53,623 bases of DNA, taken from the NCBI RefSeq assembly GCF_013204795.1, contig NZ_JABMKW010000014.1, positions 1 to 53,623 on the forward strand. Direction: 5' to 3'. The DNA comes from Pedobacter panaciterrae. GTDB taxonomy: Bacteria; Bacteroidota; Bacteroidia; Sphingobacteriales; Sphingobacteriaceae. The notes beneath the pieces are model-generated. The model had not been told where the DNA came from. It saw nothing but the letters and a program-made list of their open reading frames with translations, and did not search any database. The first letter of the stretch is position 1; each line of letters opens with the position of its first letter. Below, piece by piece: positions 36,495-44,601 of the stretch. The position numbers and the translations under genes were made by a program.

Positions 36495-37724
36495 ATGAGT
36501 ATAGAAATAAAAGTTCCGCCAGTAGGCGAGTCGATAACCGAAGTTGTTTTATCACGTTGGGTAAAAAACGATGGGGATGTAGTTGAGATGGACGAAGTAA
36601 TTGCTGAATTGGAATCTGATAAGGCAACGTTTGAATTAACTGCAGAACAAGCCGGAACTTTAAAAACAGTAGCTGCCGAAGGCGATACACTTGCCATTGG
36701 TGCTGTAGTTTGCAAAATTGAAGATGGTGGCGCTGCACCTAAAGCTAAAGAAGAACCAGCTAAGGAAGAAAAACCTGCTGCAGCTGCAGATAAGGCTGCT
36801 GCCCCGGTTGCCGAAAAAAGTGGTGAGAATTATGCTACAGGAACTCCTTCTCCTGCTGCCGGAAAAATCCTTGCTGAAAAAGGCGTTGATCCTGCTTCTG
36901 TAAAAGGAACAGGTGTTGATGGAAGAATTACTAAGGAAGATGCTGTTGCTGCAGAGAAATCTCAACCAAAAGCTGCGGCTCCTGCTGCTAAAGCTACTCC
37001 TGCGGTTACTGCTGTTGCAGGTTCTAGAAATGAGCGCAGAGAGAAAATGTCGCCATTGCGTAAAACGGTTGCTAAGAGATTGGTAACGGTTAAAAACGAG
37101 ACTGCAATGTTAACTACGTTTAACGAAGTTAATATGAAGCCGATAATGGATTTGAGAGGCAAGTATAAAGATCAGTTCAAAGAGAAATTTGGTGTAGGCT
37201 TAGGCTTTATGAGTTTCTTTACTAAAGCTGTTTGTGAGGCATTAAAAGATTTCCCTGCCGTAAATGCTAAAATTGATGGTGAGGAAATAGTTTATAATGA
37301 TTTTGCTGATATCTCTATCGCTGTATCTGCTCCTAAAGGATTGGTTGTTCCGATCATTAGAAATGCAGAAAGCATGAGCCTTGCTCAGATCGAGAAAACT
37401 GTTATTGAACTTGCTACTAAAGCACGCGATAGCAAATTGACTATTGAGGAAATGACTGGTGGTACATTCACTATAACTAACGGGGGTGTGTTTGGATCTA
37501 TGATGTCTACTCCAATTATTAATGCTCCTCAGTCTGCAATTTTAGGTATGCACAATATCATTGAGCGCCCGATTGCTGAAAAAGGAGAGGTTGTAATTCG
37601 TCCGATGATGTATGTGGCTTTATCTTACGACCACAGAATTATTGATGGAAGAGAGTCGGTAGGCTTCCTTGTAAGGGTTAAACAATTGCTAGAAGACCCA
37701 GCCAGATTATTGTTAGGCGTTTAA
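36495..37724 (+). CDS. sucB: 2-oxoglutarate dehydrogenase E2 component (dihydrolipoyl succinyltransferase)
   Basis: 409 residues. One lipoyl domain (1-75) carries Lys43 in [11 protein letters not shown]. An Ala/Lys/Pro-rich linker is followed by the E3-binding domain ([20 protein letters not shown], about 115-150) and a second Ala-rich linker. The catalytic domain (185-409) ends with [16 protein letters not shown], where His380 and Asp384 are the HxxxDG residues. It accepts the succinyl group from E1 and transfers it to CoA. The E3 gene lpdA lies 4.5 kb away beyond three minus-strand genes. A bidirectional terminator follows 17 bp after the stop. Confidence 0.96.
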   Translation: MSIEIKVPPVGESITEVVLSRWVKNDGDVVEMDEVIAELESDKATFELTAEQAGTLKTVAAEGDTLAIGAVVCKIEDGGAAPKAKEEPAKEEKPAAAADKAAAPVAEKSGENYATGTPSPAAGKILAEKGVDPASVKGTGVDGRITKEDAVAAEKSQPKAAAPAAKATPAVTAVAGSRNERREKMSPLRKTVAKRLVTVKNETAMLTTFNEVNMKPIMDLRGKYKDQFKEKFGVGLGFMSFFTKAVCEALKDFPAVNAKIDGEEIVYNDFADISIAVSAPKGLVVPIIRNAESMSLAQIEKTVIELATKARDSKLTIEEMTGGTFTITNGGVFGSMMSTPIINAPQSAILGMHNIIERPIAEKGEVVIRPMMYVALSYDHRIIDGRESVGFLVRVKQLLEDPARLLLGV

Positions 37725-37741
37725 TAGCTTAAACTATATAG

Positions 37742-37776
37742 AAAAACCCCAATGTTTTTAAGCATTGGGGTTTTTT
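37742..37776. terminator. Bidirectional terminator between sucB and the head-GIN gene
   Basis: A 13-bp stem (AAAAACCCCAATG with CATTGGGGTTTTT) has A-runs and T-runs on both sides, so it can stop transcription from either direction. Confidence 0.92.
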
Positions 37777-37792
37777 ATTTATTTGTGTGTGT

Positions 37793-38518
37793 TTATATTT
37801 TTCTTACGCCACCAGATCCTGATACAGTTTTTTGAACTGTAGGATTGCCTGAGTAGCTTATATTTCCTGACCCGCTTATCGCTGCATCAATGCTTTTTTG
37901 TGCATCAATATAAATATTTCCAGAGCCGCTTACATGTGCTGAAATGGTTTCTACTGAGAAATCCTTTCCAGAGAATGTACCTGATCCACTAATGGCAACT
38001 TCTGAACTCTTGGCTTTTCCACTAATTGACAACCCACCAGAACCGCTGATTGCGCCTTCGAAATTATTTACACTTGCTGATGCTTTGATATTGCCAGAAC
38101 CGCTTACGGCAACACTCAATGAAGAAGAATTGATCATTCCTTCAACATCTATACTTCCGGAGCCGCCCAATCCTAATGACGTGATCTTTTTTGCGGTAAT
38201 ATAGGCTGTGATTTTTGCGTTTTTGAATTTTTTAAACCAATCGTTCCATTTTGTTTTTGGTTTAATGGTGAGCACGCCATTTTTTACCTCGGTAATAAGG
38301 TTATCTATGGCCTCTTGATCTCCTTCTAATCTAAGACTTTCTGTATTGCCGAGCTTAACTTTTGCATTAATAGAACCACCAATCTCGATACCTGTAAAAT
38401 TGCTTACTTGTCTCTGTTGATTTGAGTAATATGTCGATTTGCTGCTTAGATTGGAAGCTTGGCTTGCTGTTCCCAATGCCAGGAATGCAAGGATTAATAT
38501 TGAACTTATTTTTTTCAT
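37793..38518 (-). CDS. Head-GIN domain (DUF2807) secreted protein
   Basis: 241 residues with a signal peptide (MKKISSILILAFLALGTASQ). An N-terminal strand region (VSNFTGIEIGGSINAKVKLG) leads into a right-handed beta-solenoid. GSG turns recur about every 19-22 residues (SGSGNIKA, SGSGGLSI, SGSGTFSG, SGSGNIYID, SGSGNISYSG), and the protein ends in VSGSGGVRKI. The family is common in Bacteroidota envelopes; its function is not established. It is the last gene before the bidirectional terminator, and 64 bp separate it from the M1 peptidase gene on the same strand. Confidence 0.88.
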   Translation of the reverse strand: MKKISSILILAFLALGTASQASNLSSKSTYYSNQQRQVSNFTGIEIGGSINAKVKLGNTESLRLEGDQEAIDNLITEVKNGVLTIKPKTKWNDWFKKFKNAKITAYITAKKITSLGLGGSGSIDVEGMINSSSLSVAVSGSGNIKASASVNNFEGAISGSGGLSISGKAKSSEVAISGSGTFSGKDFSVETISAHVSGSGNIYIDAQKSIDAAISGSGNISYSGNPTVQKTVSGSGGVRKI

Positions 38519-38582
38519 TTTGTTTAGGTTTTTCTATATGACGCACAGAACTTCAATTAGTTGCACCATCTTAAAAAAAAAT

Positions 38583-40238
38583 CTATGATTTTTTAAGTTT
38601 AATATAAAAGTTCCGGTCTGCTTTGAAAGTATTTGCCGTTACGCCTTTGCCCAATTCAGCTGTTTTCCATTGAGTAGTTGGGTGGAGGAGGGAAAAGGTG
38701 TCTTCTTTTAGGCTTACCTTAACCGGCATATCAAAATTCTTTACATCGGCAAGCCATCTGTATGATAGTTTTGAGCCTACAATTTTATACTCTAAAGTTG
38801 GAATATTCGCATAACGAAGGTATTGGTCAAATACCTTATCCAGTTTTAAACCACTTTTCTTTGCTATATAATTCTCAACTTCTTGAGTGGTAACAGTTTT
38901 ATGATAGAATGTTTTATTTAATCCCCTTAATATGCTTCTGAATTTCTCATCATTATTGATCAGCTGACGGATAATGTGGATCATGTTTGCACCTTTGTAA
39001 TACATATCACCAGATCCTTCTTTATTGACATCATATTGTCCAATAATTGGAATATCGTTCTGGATGTTATGTCTTATCCCCACAACATAATCTGATGCAG
39101 CTTGTTTTCCATGTTCTGATTCTGTGAACAGGGTTTCAGAGTAGTTTGTGAAGGCTTCATGGATCCACATGTCGGCTATATCTTTTGAGGTGATATTGTT
39201 CCCAAACCATTCATGCCCGCTTTCGTGAACAATAATGAAGTCGAACTTTAAACCCCAGCCTGAGGCGGACAAGTCTTTTCCAAGGTAGCCCATTTTAAAC
39301 TGATTACCATATGCAACGGCACTCTGATGCTCCATGCCAAGATGTGGTGCCTGAACAAGCTTATAGCCGTCTTCATAAAAAGGGTAGGGGCCAAACCAAT
39401 GCTCAAAAGATTTTAGCATGGGTTTCACATCCGTATCCCAATGGGGATGGGCTTTTAAACTGTCCTCTTTAAGTGCCCAGTAATCAAGAGATAATTTGCC
39501 TTTTTCGCCCTGATACTGATCAGACCAATGCGCGTATTTGCCAATGTAAAAGGTTACGTTGTAGTTGTTTATTGGGTTGGCTACAAACCAGTTGTATTGC
39601 GTGTAGCCATCTGGTTTTTGAACAGTGCTTCTTAAGCGCCCGTTTGAAATATCCTGAAGGTCTTTCGGTACAGTTATACTAATAAGCATGCTATCCACCT
39701 CATCGCTTTGATGGTCTTTGTTGGGCCACCAGCAGCTGGCGCCAAAGCCCTGACAGGCTACAGAAACCCATGGATTTCCAGACTTATCTTTGGTAAAGAT
39801 AAAGCCTCCATCCCAGGGTGGGTTCTTTGCTATAACAGGATTGCCTGAATAATATACAGTAAAGCTTTCCTTAGCACCTTTTTTAATCTCAGTAGGGAAA
39901 GTTACAAATACTGCATTGAATTCTCTCTTGTAAGGTAGCTCGGTACCTTTAAATACAATTTTATCAACCTTAAGGTTATCGAACAGGTCAAATTGCAGTT
40001 TGCTGAAGTTTTGAGTAGCCGTAAATTTAAATTCATTGCTGCCGCTGATGAATTTGTTATCGATGTTAATTTTAACATCAAGGTGGTAGTAATTGATGTC
40101 GTAGCAGGTTCTTAACGGGGTAAGCGCACCTCTGAGGCTATCAGCCCTGAAAGATTTTTCGGCTCCGGTAAGTAATTGTGCCTTTGCAAAATTTATTGTA
40201 CACAGTAACGCAATCGCACTGAATAATAGCTTCTTCAT
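38583..40238 (-). CDS. M1 family metallopeptidase (aminopeptidase N-like)
   Basis: 551 residues with a signal peptide (MKKLLFSAIALLCTINFAKA). The N-terminal beta-saddle is present (CYDINYYHLDVKINIDNKFI). The substrate-binding exopeptidase segment reads LGMEHQSAVAYGN. The zinc site is HESGH (338-342), with the third ligand Glu361 in IHEAFTNY after the usual 18-residue gap. It is shorter than E. coli PepN because the C-terminal helical domain is absent, as in many secreted Bacteroidota members. It is probably a periplasmic aminopeptidase. The S15-type hydrolase gene ends 4 bp upstream on the same strand, which suggests a peptide-degradation operon. Confidence 0.92.
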   Translation of the reverse strand: MKKLLFSAIALLCTINFAKAQLLTGAEKSFRADSLRGALTPLRTCYDINYYHLDVKINIDNKFISGSNEFKFTATQNFSKLQFDLFDNLKVDKIVFKGTELPYKREFNAVFVTFPTEIKKGAKESFTVYYSGNPVIAKNPPWDGGFIFTKDKSGNPWVSVACQGFGASCWWPNKDHQSDEVDSMLISITVPKDLQDISNGRLRSTVQKPDGYTQYNWFVANPINNYNVTFYIGKYAHWSDQYQGEKGKLSLDYWALKEDSLKAHPHWDTDVKPMLKSFEHWFGPYPFYEDGYKLVQAPHLGMEHQSAVAYGNQFKMGYLGKDLSASGWGLKFDFIIVHESGHEWFGNNITSKDIADMWIHEAFTNYSETLFTESEHGKQAASDYVVGIRHNIQNDIPIIGQYDVNKEGSGDMYYKGANMIHIIRQLINNDEKFRSILRGLNKTFYHKTVTTQEVENYIAKKSGLKLDKVFDQYLRYANIPTLEYKIVGSKLSYRWLADVKNFDMPVKVSLKEDTFSLLHPTTQWKTAELGKGVTANTFKADRNFYIKLKKS

Positions 40239-40242
40239 TAAA

Positions 40243-42120
40243 TTATTGTTTTAGAACGGTTACGGTTAGTGAGGAAGAATTGTGTACATCGTGAAAAATG
40301 CGGTGTGTTGCCTTTTGGAAATCACTTGGCTCAGCCTGGTAAATATCCATGAATTTTTGAGGGTTTCTATCTGCTAATGGGAACCATGAATTTTGTATCT
40401 GTATCATAATCCTGTGACCTTTTTTGAAAGTGTGGGCAACATCAGGCAGGGCATAATTAACCTTGGTGATTTCGCCTGGATTGATGGCCTCAGGTTTCTC
40501 AAAGCTATTACGATATTTCCCACGCATAATCTCTCCGCGTACCAGCATTTGATAACCACCCATAATCAGGTTTTTTGGGTTTGTTGTCGGATTTGGAGTG
40601 TTTTCAGGATAAACATCAATTAGTTTTACCACATAATCTGCATCTGAGCCGGTTGTAGACACAACCAGATTAGCCAATACTGGTCCGGTTAGTGTGATAT
40701 CCTCAGTTAACGTATCAGTTTGGTATACCTTAACATCAGGTCTGCGGGCAGCGAAACGTTGGTCATCAATCATATATTCGCGCGTTCTTTTAGCTTGAAC
40801 TCCATCCTGATAAGGAACTGGATTATTAGGGTCAGTTACGTATTCGTCCCAGCTATCTGTTCTCTTAACTTTTTCAAAGCTTAGTTTCCCATTGGGTTGC
40901 AAATACAGCGTTTTAGTTTCGGTATCTTTAGGCGGCCATGTACTAAACTTTTTCCATTCGTTGCTGCCAGTTACAAAGATGTTTGCTTCTGCGGCATTAA
41001 AATCACCCTGACCTTTAAGGTAGTGCTTAAAGAAAGGCAGCTCAAAGTTTTCCTGATAGTATGTGCTGGTTGGCTGTCCGAATTCAATATCACCAAAGCT
41101 GCTTCCGGTACTGCGTACCCAGCCACCATGGAACCATGGCCCCATAACCAGAATGTTATTTGCTTTTGGGTTTTGTTTCTCGATGCTTTTATAGGTTGCA
41201 AAGGTACCATAGGCATCTTCTGCATCAAAGAAACCACCAACAACCATAACGGCAGGTTTTACATTAACTAAATGCGGCTGGATGTTTCTTGCCTGCCAAA
41301 AGGTATCCAGATTAGGATGGGCAAATAAGTCATTCCAGAATTTAATGCTATCGGCAAAGTATTTATCTTTTAAGTTTTTAACTGATCCGGCTTCCAGGTA
41401 AAAACGATAGTTGTCTTGTATTGGAAATTCGAAACCTTTAGGTCCTTTGTCTGGAGTGATGGGCTGCGGTCTTGGAACACCGAATGTGCTCATAAAACTG
41501 AACGCGTCCATTAAAAACAGACTTCCATTGTGGTGAAAATCGTCGCCACGGAACCAATCGGTAACAGGGGCCTGTGGAGAAACAGCCTTTAAAGCAGGAT
41601 GTGCTCCCGGTAAAGATGTGGTAGAGTAAAATCCTGGATAAGAAATGCCGTAGATACCAGCTGTGCCATTATTGTTTTCTATATTTTTTATAAGCCAATC
41701 AATGGTATCGTAGGTATCAGTGCTCTCATCAATGTCTTTTTTAGTTTTTTTGTTGGCTACCTGTGGTCTTATATCATCGAACGTACCCTCACTCATCCAC
41801 TTGCCTCTCACATCCTGATAAACGAATATGAATCCTTCTCTCATCATTGCAGGGAAGTTGCCCAAACTGGTTTTGTATTTGTCTGCTCCGTAAGGTGCAA
41901 CAGTGTATGGGGTTCTATTAATTAGAAAAGGGTACTTTTTTGTCTTATCTTTTGGGATATAGATTGAAGTAAATAATTTGACACCATCTCTCATGGTAAT
42001 ACTACGTTCAATCTTAGTGTAATTTTCTTTTACATATGCCGAATCGGATTGCTGTGCAAAAACAGCTGAAAATGTAAAAATGTGGATAGCAACAAGCCAA
42101 AGGAATTTAATACGGGCCAT
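40243..42120 (-). CDS. CocE/NonD family hydrolase (X-Pro dipeptidyl-peptidase S15-like)
   Basis: 625 residues with a signal peptide ending near FSAVFAQQ. The alpha/beta-hydrolase core shows MRDGVKLFTSIYIPKDKTKK, QDVRGKWMSEGTF and the nucleophile elbow GISYPGFYS with Ser160. The acid and base lie in GGFFDAEDAYG and GPWFHGGW. A C-terminal jelly-roll domain (about 430-625) is typical of the family. Members cleave esters, amides or X-Pro dipeptides, and the exact substrate cannot be told. The M1 peptidase gene follows 4 bp later, which favours a role in peptide use. Confidence 0.9.
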   Translation of the reverse strand: MARIKFLWLVAIHIFTFSAVFAQQSDSAYVKENYTKIERSITMRDGVKLFTSIYIPKDKTKKYPFLINRTPYTVAPYGADKYKTSLGNFPAMMREGFIFVYQDVRGKWMSEGTFDDIRPQVANKKTKKDIDESTDTYDTIDWLIKNIENNNGTAGIYGISYPGFYSTTSLPGAHPALKAVSPQAPVTDWFRGDDFHHNGSLFLMDAFSFMSTFGVPRPQPITPDKGPKGFEFPIQDNYRFYLEAGSVKNLKDKYFADSIKFWNDLFAHPNLDTFWQARNIQPHLVNVKPAVMVVGGFFDAEDAYGTFATYKSIEKQNPKANNILVMGPWFHGGWVRSTGSSFGDIEFGQPTSTYYQENFELPFFKHYLKGQGDFNAAEANIFVTGSNEWKKFSTWPPKDTETKTLYLQPNGKLSFEKVKRTDSWDEYVTDPNNPVPYQDGVQAKRTREYMIDDQRFAARRPDVKVYQTDTLTEDITLTGPVLANLVVSTTGSDADYVVKLIDVYPENTPNPTTNPKNLIMGGYQMLVRGEIMRGKYRNSFEKPEAINPGEITKVNYALPDVAHTFKKGHRIMIQIQNSWFPLADRNPQKFMDIYQAEPSDFQKATHRIFHDVHNSSSLTVTVLKQ

Positions 42121-42204
42121 TATGGGTTAATAAGTTATAAATAGTAAATATAGTAAATGGAAATGTTTTAGGCTAATAAGTGTCAGATTTTGCCTCAGGT
42201 TTAC

Positions 42205-42212
42205 TAACTTTG
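42205..42212 (+). promoter_or_regulatory. Predicted -7 box for lpdA
   Basis: TAACTTTG matches TAnnTTTG exactly, 22 bp before the ATG. The -33 element is not obvious at standard spacing; TTTTG occurs 12 nt upstream. Confidence 0.45.
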
Positions 42213-42234
42213 TTTAATAAAAAAAACCTTTAAT

Positions 42235-43641
42235 ATGCAATACGATGTAGTTGTAATTGGCTCGGGCCCGGGCGGTTATGTTGGAGCAATAAGATGTGCC
42301 CAATTAGGCCTAAAAACGGCAGTTATAGAAAAATATAAAACTTTTGGTGGAACCTGCTTAAATGTTGGTTGTATTCCATCTAAAGCATTGTTGGATTCTT
42401 CAGAGCATTATCATAATGCTGCTCATACTTTTAAAACCCATGGTATTGATCTTAAAGATTTAAAGGTTGACATGCCTCAGATGATTGCGCGCAAGAATGA
42501 TGTGGTTGCTCAAAATACTGCAGGGATTCAATATCTTTTCAAGAAAAATAAAATTGACACATTTGAAGGTGTAGGTTCATTTGTTGATAAGAATACCATA
42601 AAAATTACCAATGCTGATGGTAAATCTGAGACGATAACTGCTAAAAATGTAATTATCGCATCGGGATCTAAACCAACAGCTCTTCCATTTTTACCTGTAG
42701 ATAAAAAACGCATCATTACTTCAACTGAAGCTTTGACCATTACTGAAGTGCCTAAACAAATGATTGTTATTGGTGGTGGGGTAATTGGTTTGGAGTTAGG
42801 TTCTGTATATGCTCGTTTGGGTACTAAAGTATCAGTTGTTGAGTTTATGCCATCTATTATTGGTACTATGGATGCTGGTTTGGGCAAAGAACTACAACGG
42901 GTGTTAAAGAAATCTTTAGGGATGGAGTTTTACATGGGCCATAAAGTTACCGGTGCAACTACAAAGGGCAAAAAAGTTACTGTAACGGCTGATAATGCTA
43001 AAGGCGAGCAAGTGAAACTTGAGGCTGATTACTGCATTGTTGCTGTAGGACGTACCGCTTATACTGCTGGCTTAGGTTTAGAAAACATTGGCATCACTAC
43101 TGAAGAGAGAGGAAATAAAATTCCAGTTAACGAGCATCTTGAAACTTCGGTACCTGGAGTATATGCCATCGGCGATGTAATTAAAGGCGCTATGCTTGCG
43201 CATAAAGCAGAAGATGAAGGCGTTTATGTAGCAGAGAGATTAGCCGGACAAAAACCACATATCAACTATAACCTTATCCCTGGTGTTGTTTATACATGGC
43301 CTGAGGTTGCATCTGTAGGTTATACTGAAGAGCAATTAAAAGAAAAAGGTGTTCAATATAAAGCAGGTTCATTCCCTTTTAAAGCAAGTGGAAGAGCTAA
43401 AGCAAGTATGGATACTGATGGTTTTGTGAAAGTATTAGCGGATGCTAAAACCGACGAGATTCTTGGGGTTCATATGATTGGCCCTCGTGCTGCTGATATG
43501 ATTGCTGAAGCGGTGGTTGCGATGGAATTCCGTGCTTCTGCTGAGGATATTGCAAGAATTTGTCACGCACACCCAACATACACCGAAGCCCTTAAAGAAG
43601 CGGCTATGGCAGCTACAGAAAACAGAGCAATACATATTTAA
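42235..43641 (+). CDS. lpdA: Dihydrolipoyl dehydrogenase (E3)
   Basis: 468 residues. The FAD-binding GxGxxG is VVVIGSGPGGYVGAIR. The redox-active disulfide is Cys41/Cys46 in GGTCLNVGCIPSK. The NAD-binding motif is IVIGGGVIGLELGSVYARLG, the second FAD segment is YAIGDVIKGAMLAHKAEDEG, and the C-terminal catalytic His-Glu pair is in CHAHPTYTEALKEA. It reoxidises the lipoyl groups of 2-oxoacid dehydrogenases, surely including the E2 coded at 36495-37724. It has its own promoter and terminator and is a single-gene unit. Confidence 0.96.
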   Translation: MQYDVVVIGSGPGGYVGAIRCAQLGLKTAVIEKYKTFGGTCLNVGCIPSKALLDSSEHYHNAAHTFKTHGIDLKDLKVDMPQMIARKNDVVAQNTAGIQYLFKKNKIDTFEGVGSFVDKNTIKITNADGKSETITAKNVIIASGSKPTALPFLPVDKKRIITSTEALTITEVPKQMIVIGGGVIGLELGSVYARLGTKVSVVEFMPSIIGTMDAGLGKELQRVLKKSLGMEFYMGHKVTGATTKGKKVTVTADNAKGEQVKLEADYCIVAVGRTAYTAGLGLENIGITTEERGNKIPVNEHLETSVPGVYAIGDVIKGAMLAHKAEDEGVYVAERLAGQKPHINYNLIPGVVYTWPEVASVGYTEEQLKEKGVQYKAGSFPFKASGRAKASMDTDGFVKVLADAKTDEILGVHMIGPRAADMIAEAVVAMEFRASAEDIARICHAHPTYTEALKEAAMAATENRAIHI

Positions 43642-43658
43642 TTGCAATGACATATTAT

Positions 43659-43698
43659 AAAAGCAAAGGCCTTAGATTATTCTAAGGCCTTTGCTTTT
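43659..43698. terminator. Terminator hairpin of lpdA overlapping the convergent gene end
   Basis: A perfect 18-bp stem (AAAAGCAAAGGCCTTAGA and its complement) with a TTAT loop, 17 bp after the lpdA stop. Its right arm codes for the last six residues (KAKALE) of the minus-strand gene, and the loop holds that gene's stop codon. Confidence 0.88.
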
Positions 43699-44498
43699 AA
43701 AGCTGGATAGGTTTCGTATAAGACCTTTATGGCTATTTCAATAAGTCTTAAATTTTCTTCCTGATGACCGTGCTGTACTTCTACATTTATGTAAGGAATA
43801 TTTTTACCCATAGCATAAACGGATAAAGAACCATCATCAGGTGCTTCTGGAGATTGGAGTATTACATTTACCTTTTCTTGTTTTAAGCGATTAAATAATT
43901 TTAAGTCGGTTACTAGAATCAGATCATCATTATCCATTTCGAAATTGATGTACACAGAATCTGCAGCGCTTTCTAGCTCATAGCCCTCTAGATACGACGA
44001 AATACCAAACGCACCATCTCCATTATTATGTAAGGTGAAAATGTACCCAAGTTTTTTAGGATTGTAAAAGTCGAGAATCAGCTTGCCGGTTCGTTCTAGT
44101 TGCATTAGAACTTCATCATTATCTACATTTCCGTACTTTTCAAGGCCCATAATAATACCTTCCTGCGTATAAATGCTGTTAGGATCTGTTTGGAAATTAA
44201 AGCCATCCTTTGCGAATTTAAAATTCCTTACACCGCCATACTGGCAATCAATGATGTTGCCCCCATTAAATTGTATGTATTCAAAAGCTGCTTTTACTCC
44301 AGTGTCTTCATCATCATGTATAGCAAGGAAACTGATCTTTGGTTTCCCATAACTATATTTTACAAGATTGATGTTTAAATCATTTAATGCAATAGTACTT
44401 GTATCAGTCAACATTCCCTCAAAAACAGGAGGATGCTGTGCTTTTATCCCGAATGAAAAGCCGCATAACAGCAGCAGTAATATCATGTGTTTCAACAT
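43677..44498 (-). CDS. Secreted protein with M14/AstE-like metal-site pattern, unrecognised
   Basis: 273 residues with a signal peptide (MLKHMILLLLLCGFSFGIKA). I do not recognise a named family. The sequence FLAIHDDEDTGVKAAFEYIQ has HxxE (His61, Glu64), followed by DPNSIYTQEGI, His157 in TLHNNGDGAFG, and Glu240 with His243/His245 in NVEVQHGHQEE. This order (HxxE, a DPN-x-x-T step, a lone His, a late Glu) recalls zinc carboxypeptidases of the M14/AstE group. An exported amidase or peptidase is therefore possible, but this is inference. It has no operon partner; its 3' end lies inside the lpdA terminator hairpin. Confidence 0.75.
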   Translation of the reverse strand: MLKHMILLLLLCGFSFGIKAQHPPVFEGMLTDTSTIALNDLNINLVKYSYGKPKISFLAIHDDEDTGVKAAFEYIQFNGGNIIDCQYGGVRNFKFAKDGFNFQTDPNSIYTQEGIIMGLEKYGNVDNDEVLMQLERTGKLILDFYNPKKLGYIFTLHNNGDGAFGISSYLEGYELESAADSVYINFEMDNDDLILVTDLKLFNRLKQEKVNVILQSPEAPDDGSLSVYAMGKNIPYINVEVQHGHQEENLRLIEIAIKVLYETYPALKAKALE

Positions 44499-44549
44499 AT
44501 TCCCTGTAAATACAACAAAACAATTATAATTGTTTTTAATTATTAAAAC

Positions 44550-44581
44550 AAAAAGAGGAACTTTTCAGGGTTCCTCTTTTT
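44550..44581 (-). terminator. Terminator of efflux operon 2
   Basis: A 12-bp stem (AAAAAGAGGAAC with GTTCCTCTTTTT), with T-rich sequence following on the minus strand, 20 bp beyond the pump gene stop. Confidence 0.88.
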
Positions 44582-44601
44582 ATTATTATCTATTTGAAAT
44601 A

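Noticed and set aside
36493..36965. Several frames on both strands over the E2 lipoyl and linker region
   Set aside because: They arise from the biased Ala/Lys linker codons of sucB, not from separate genes.
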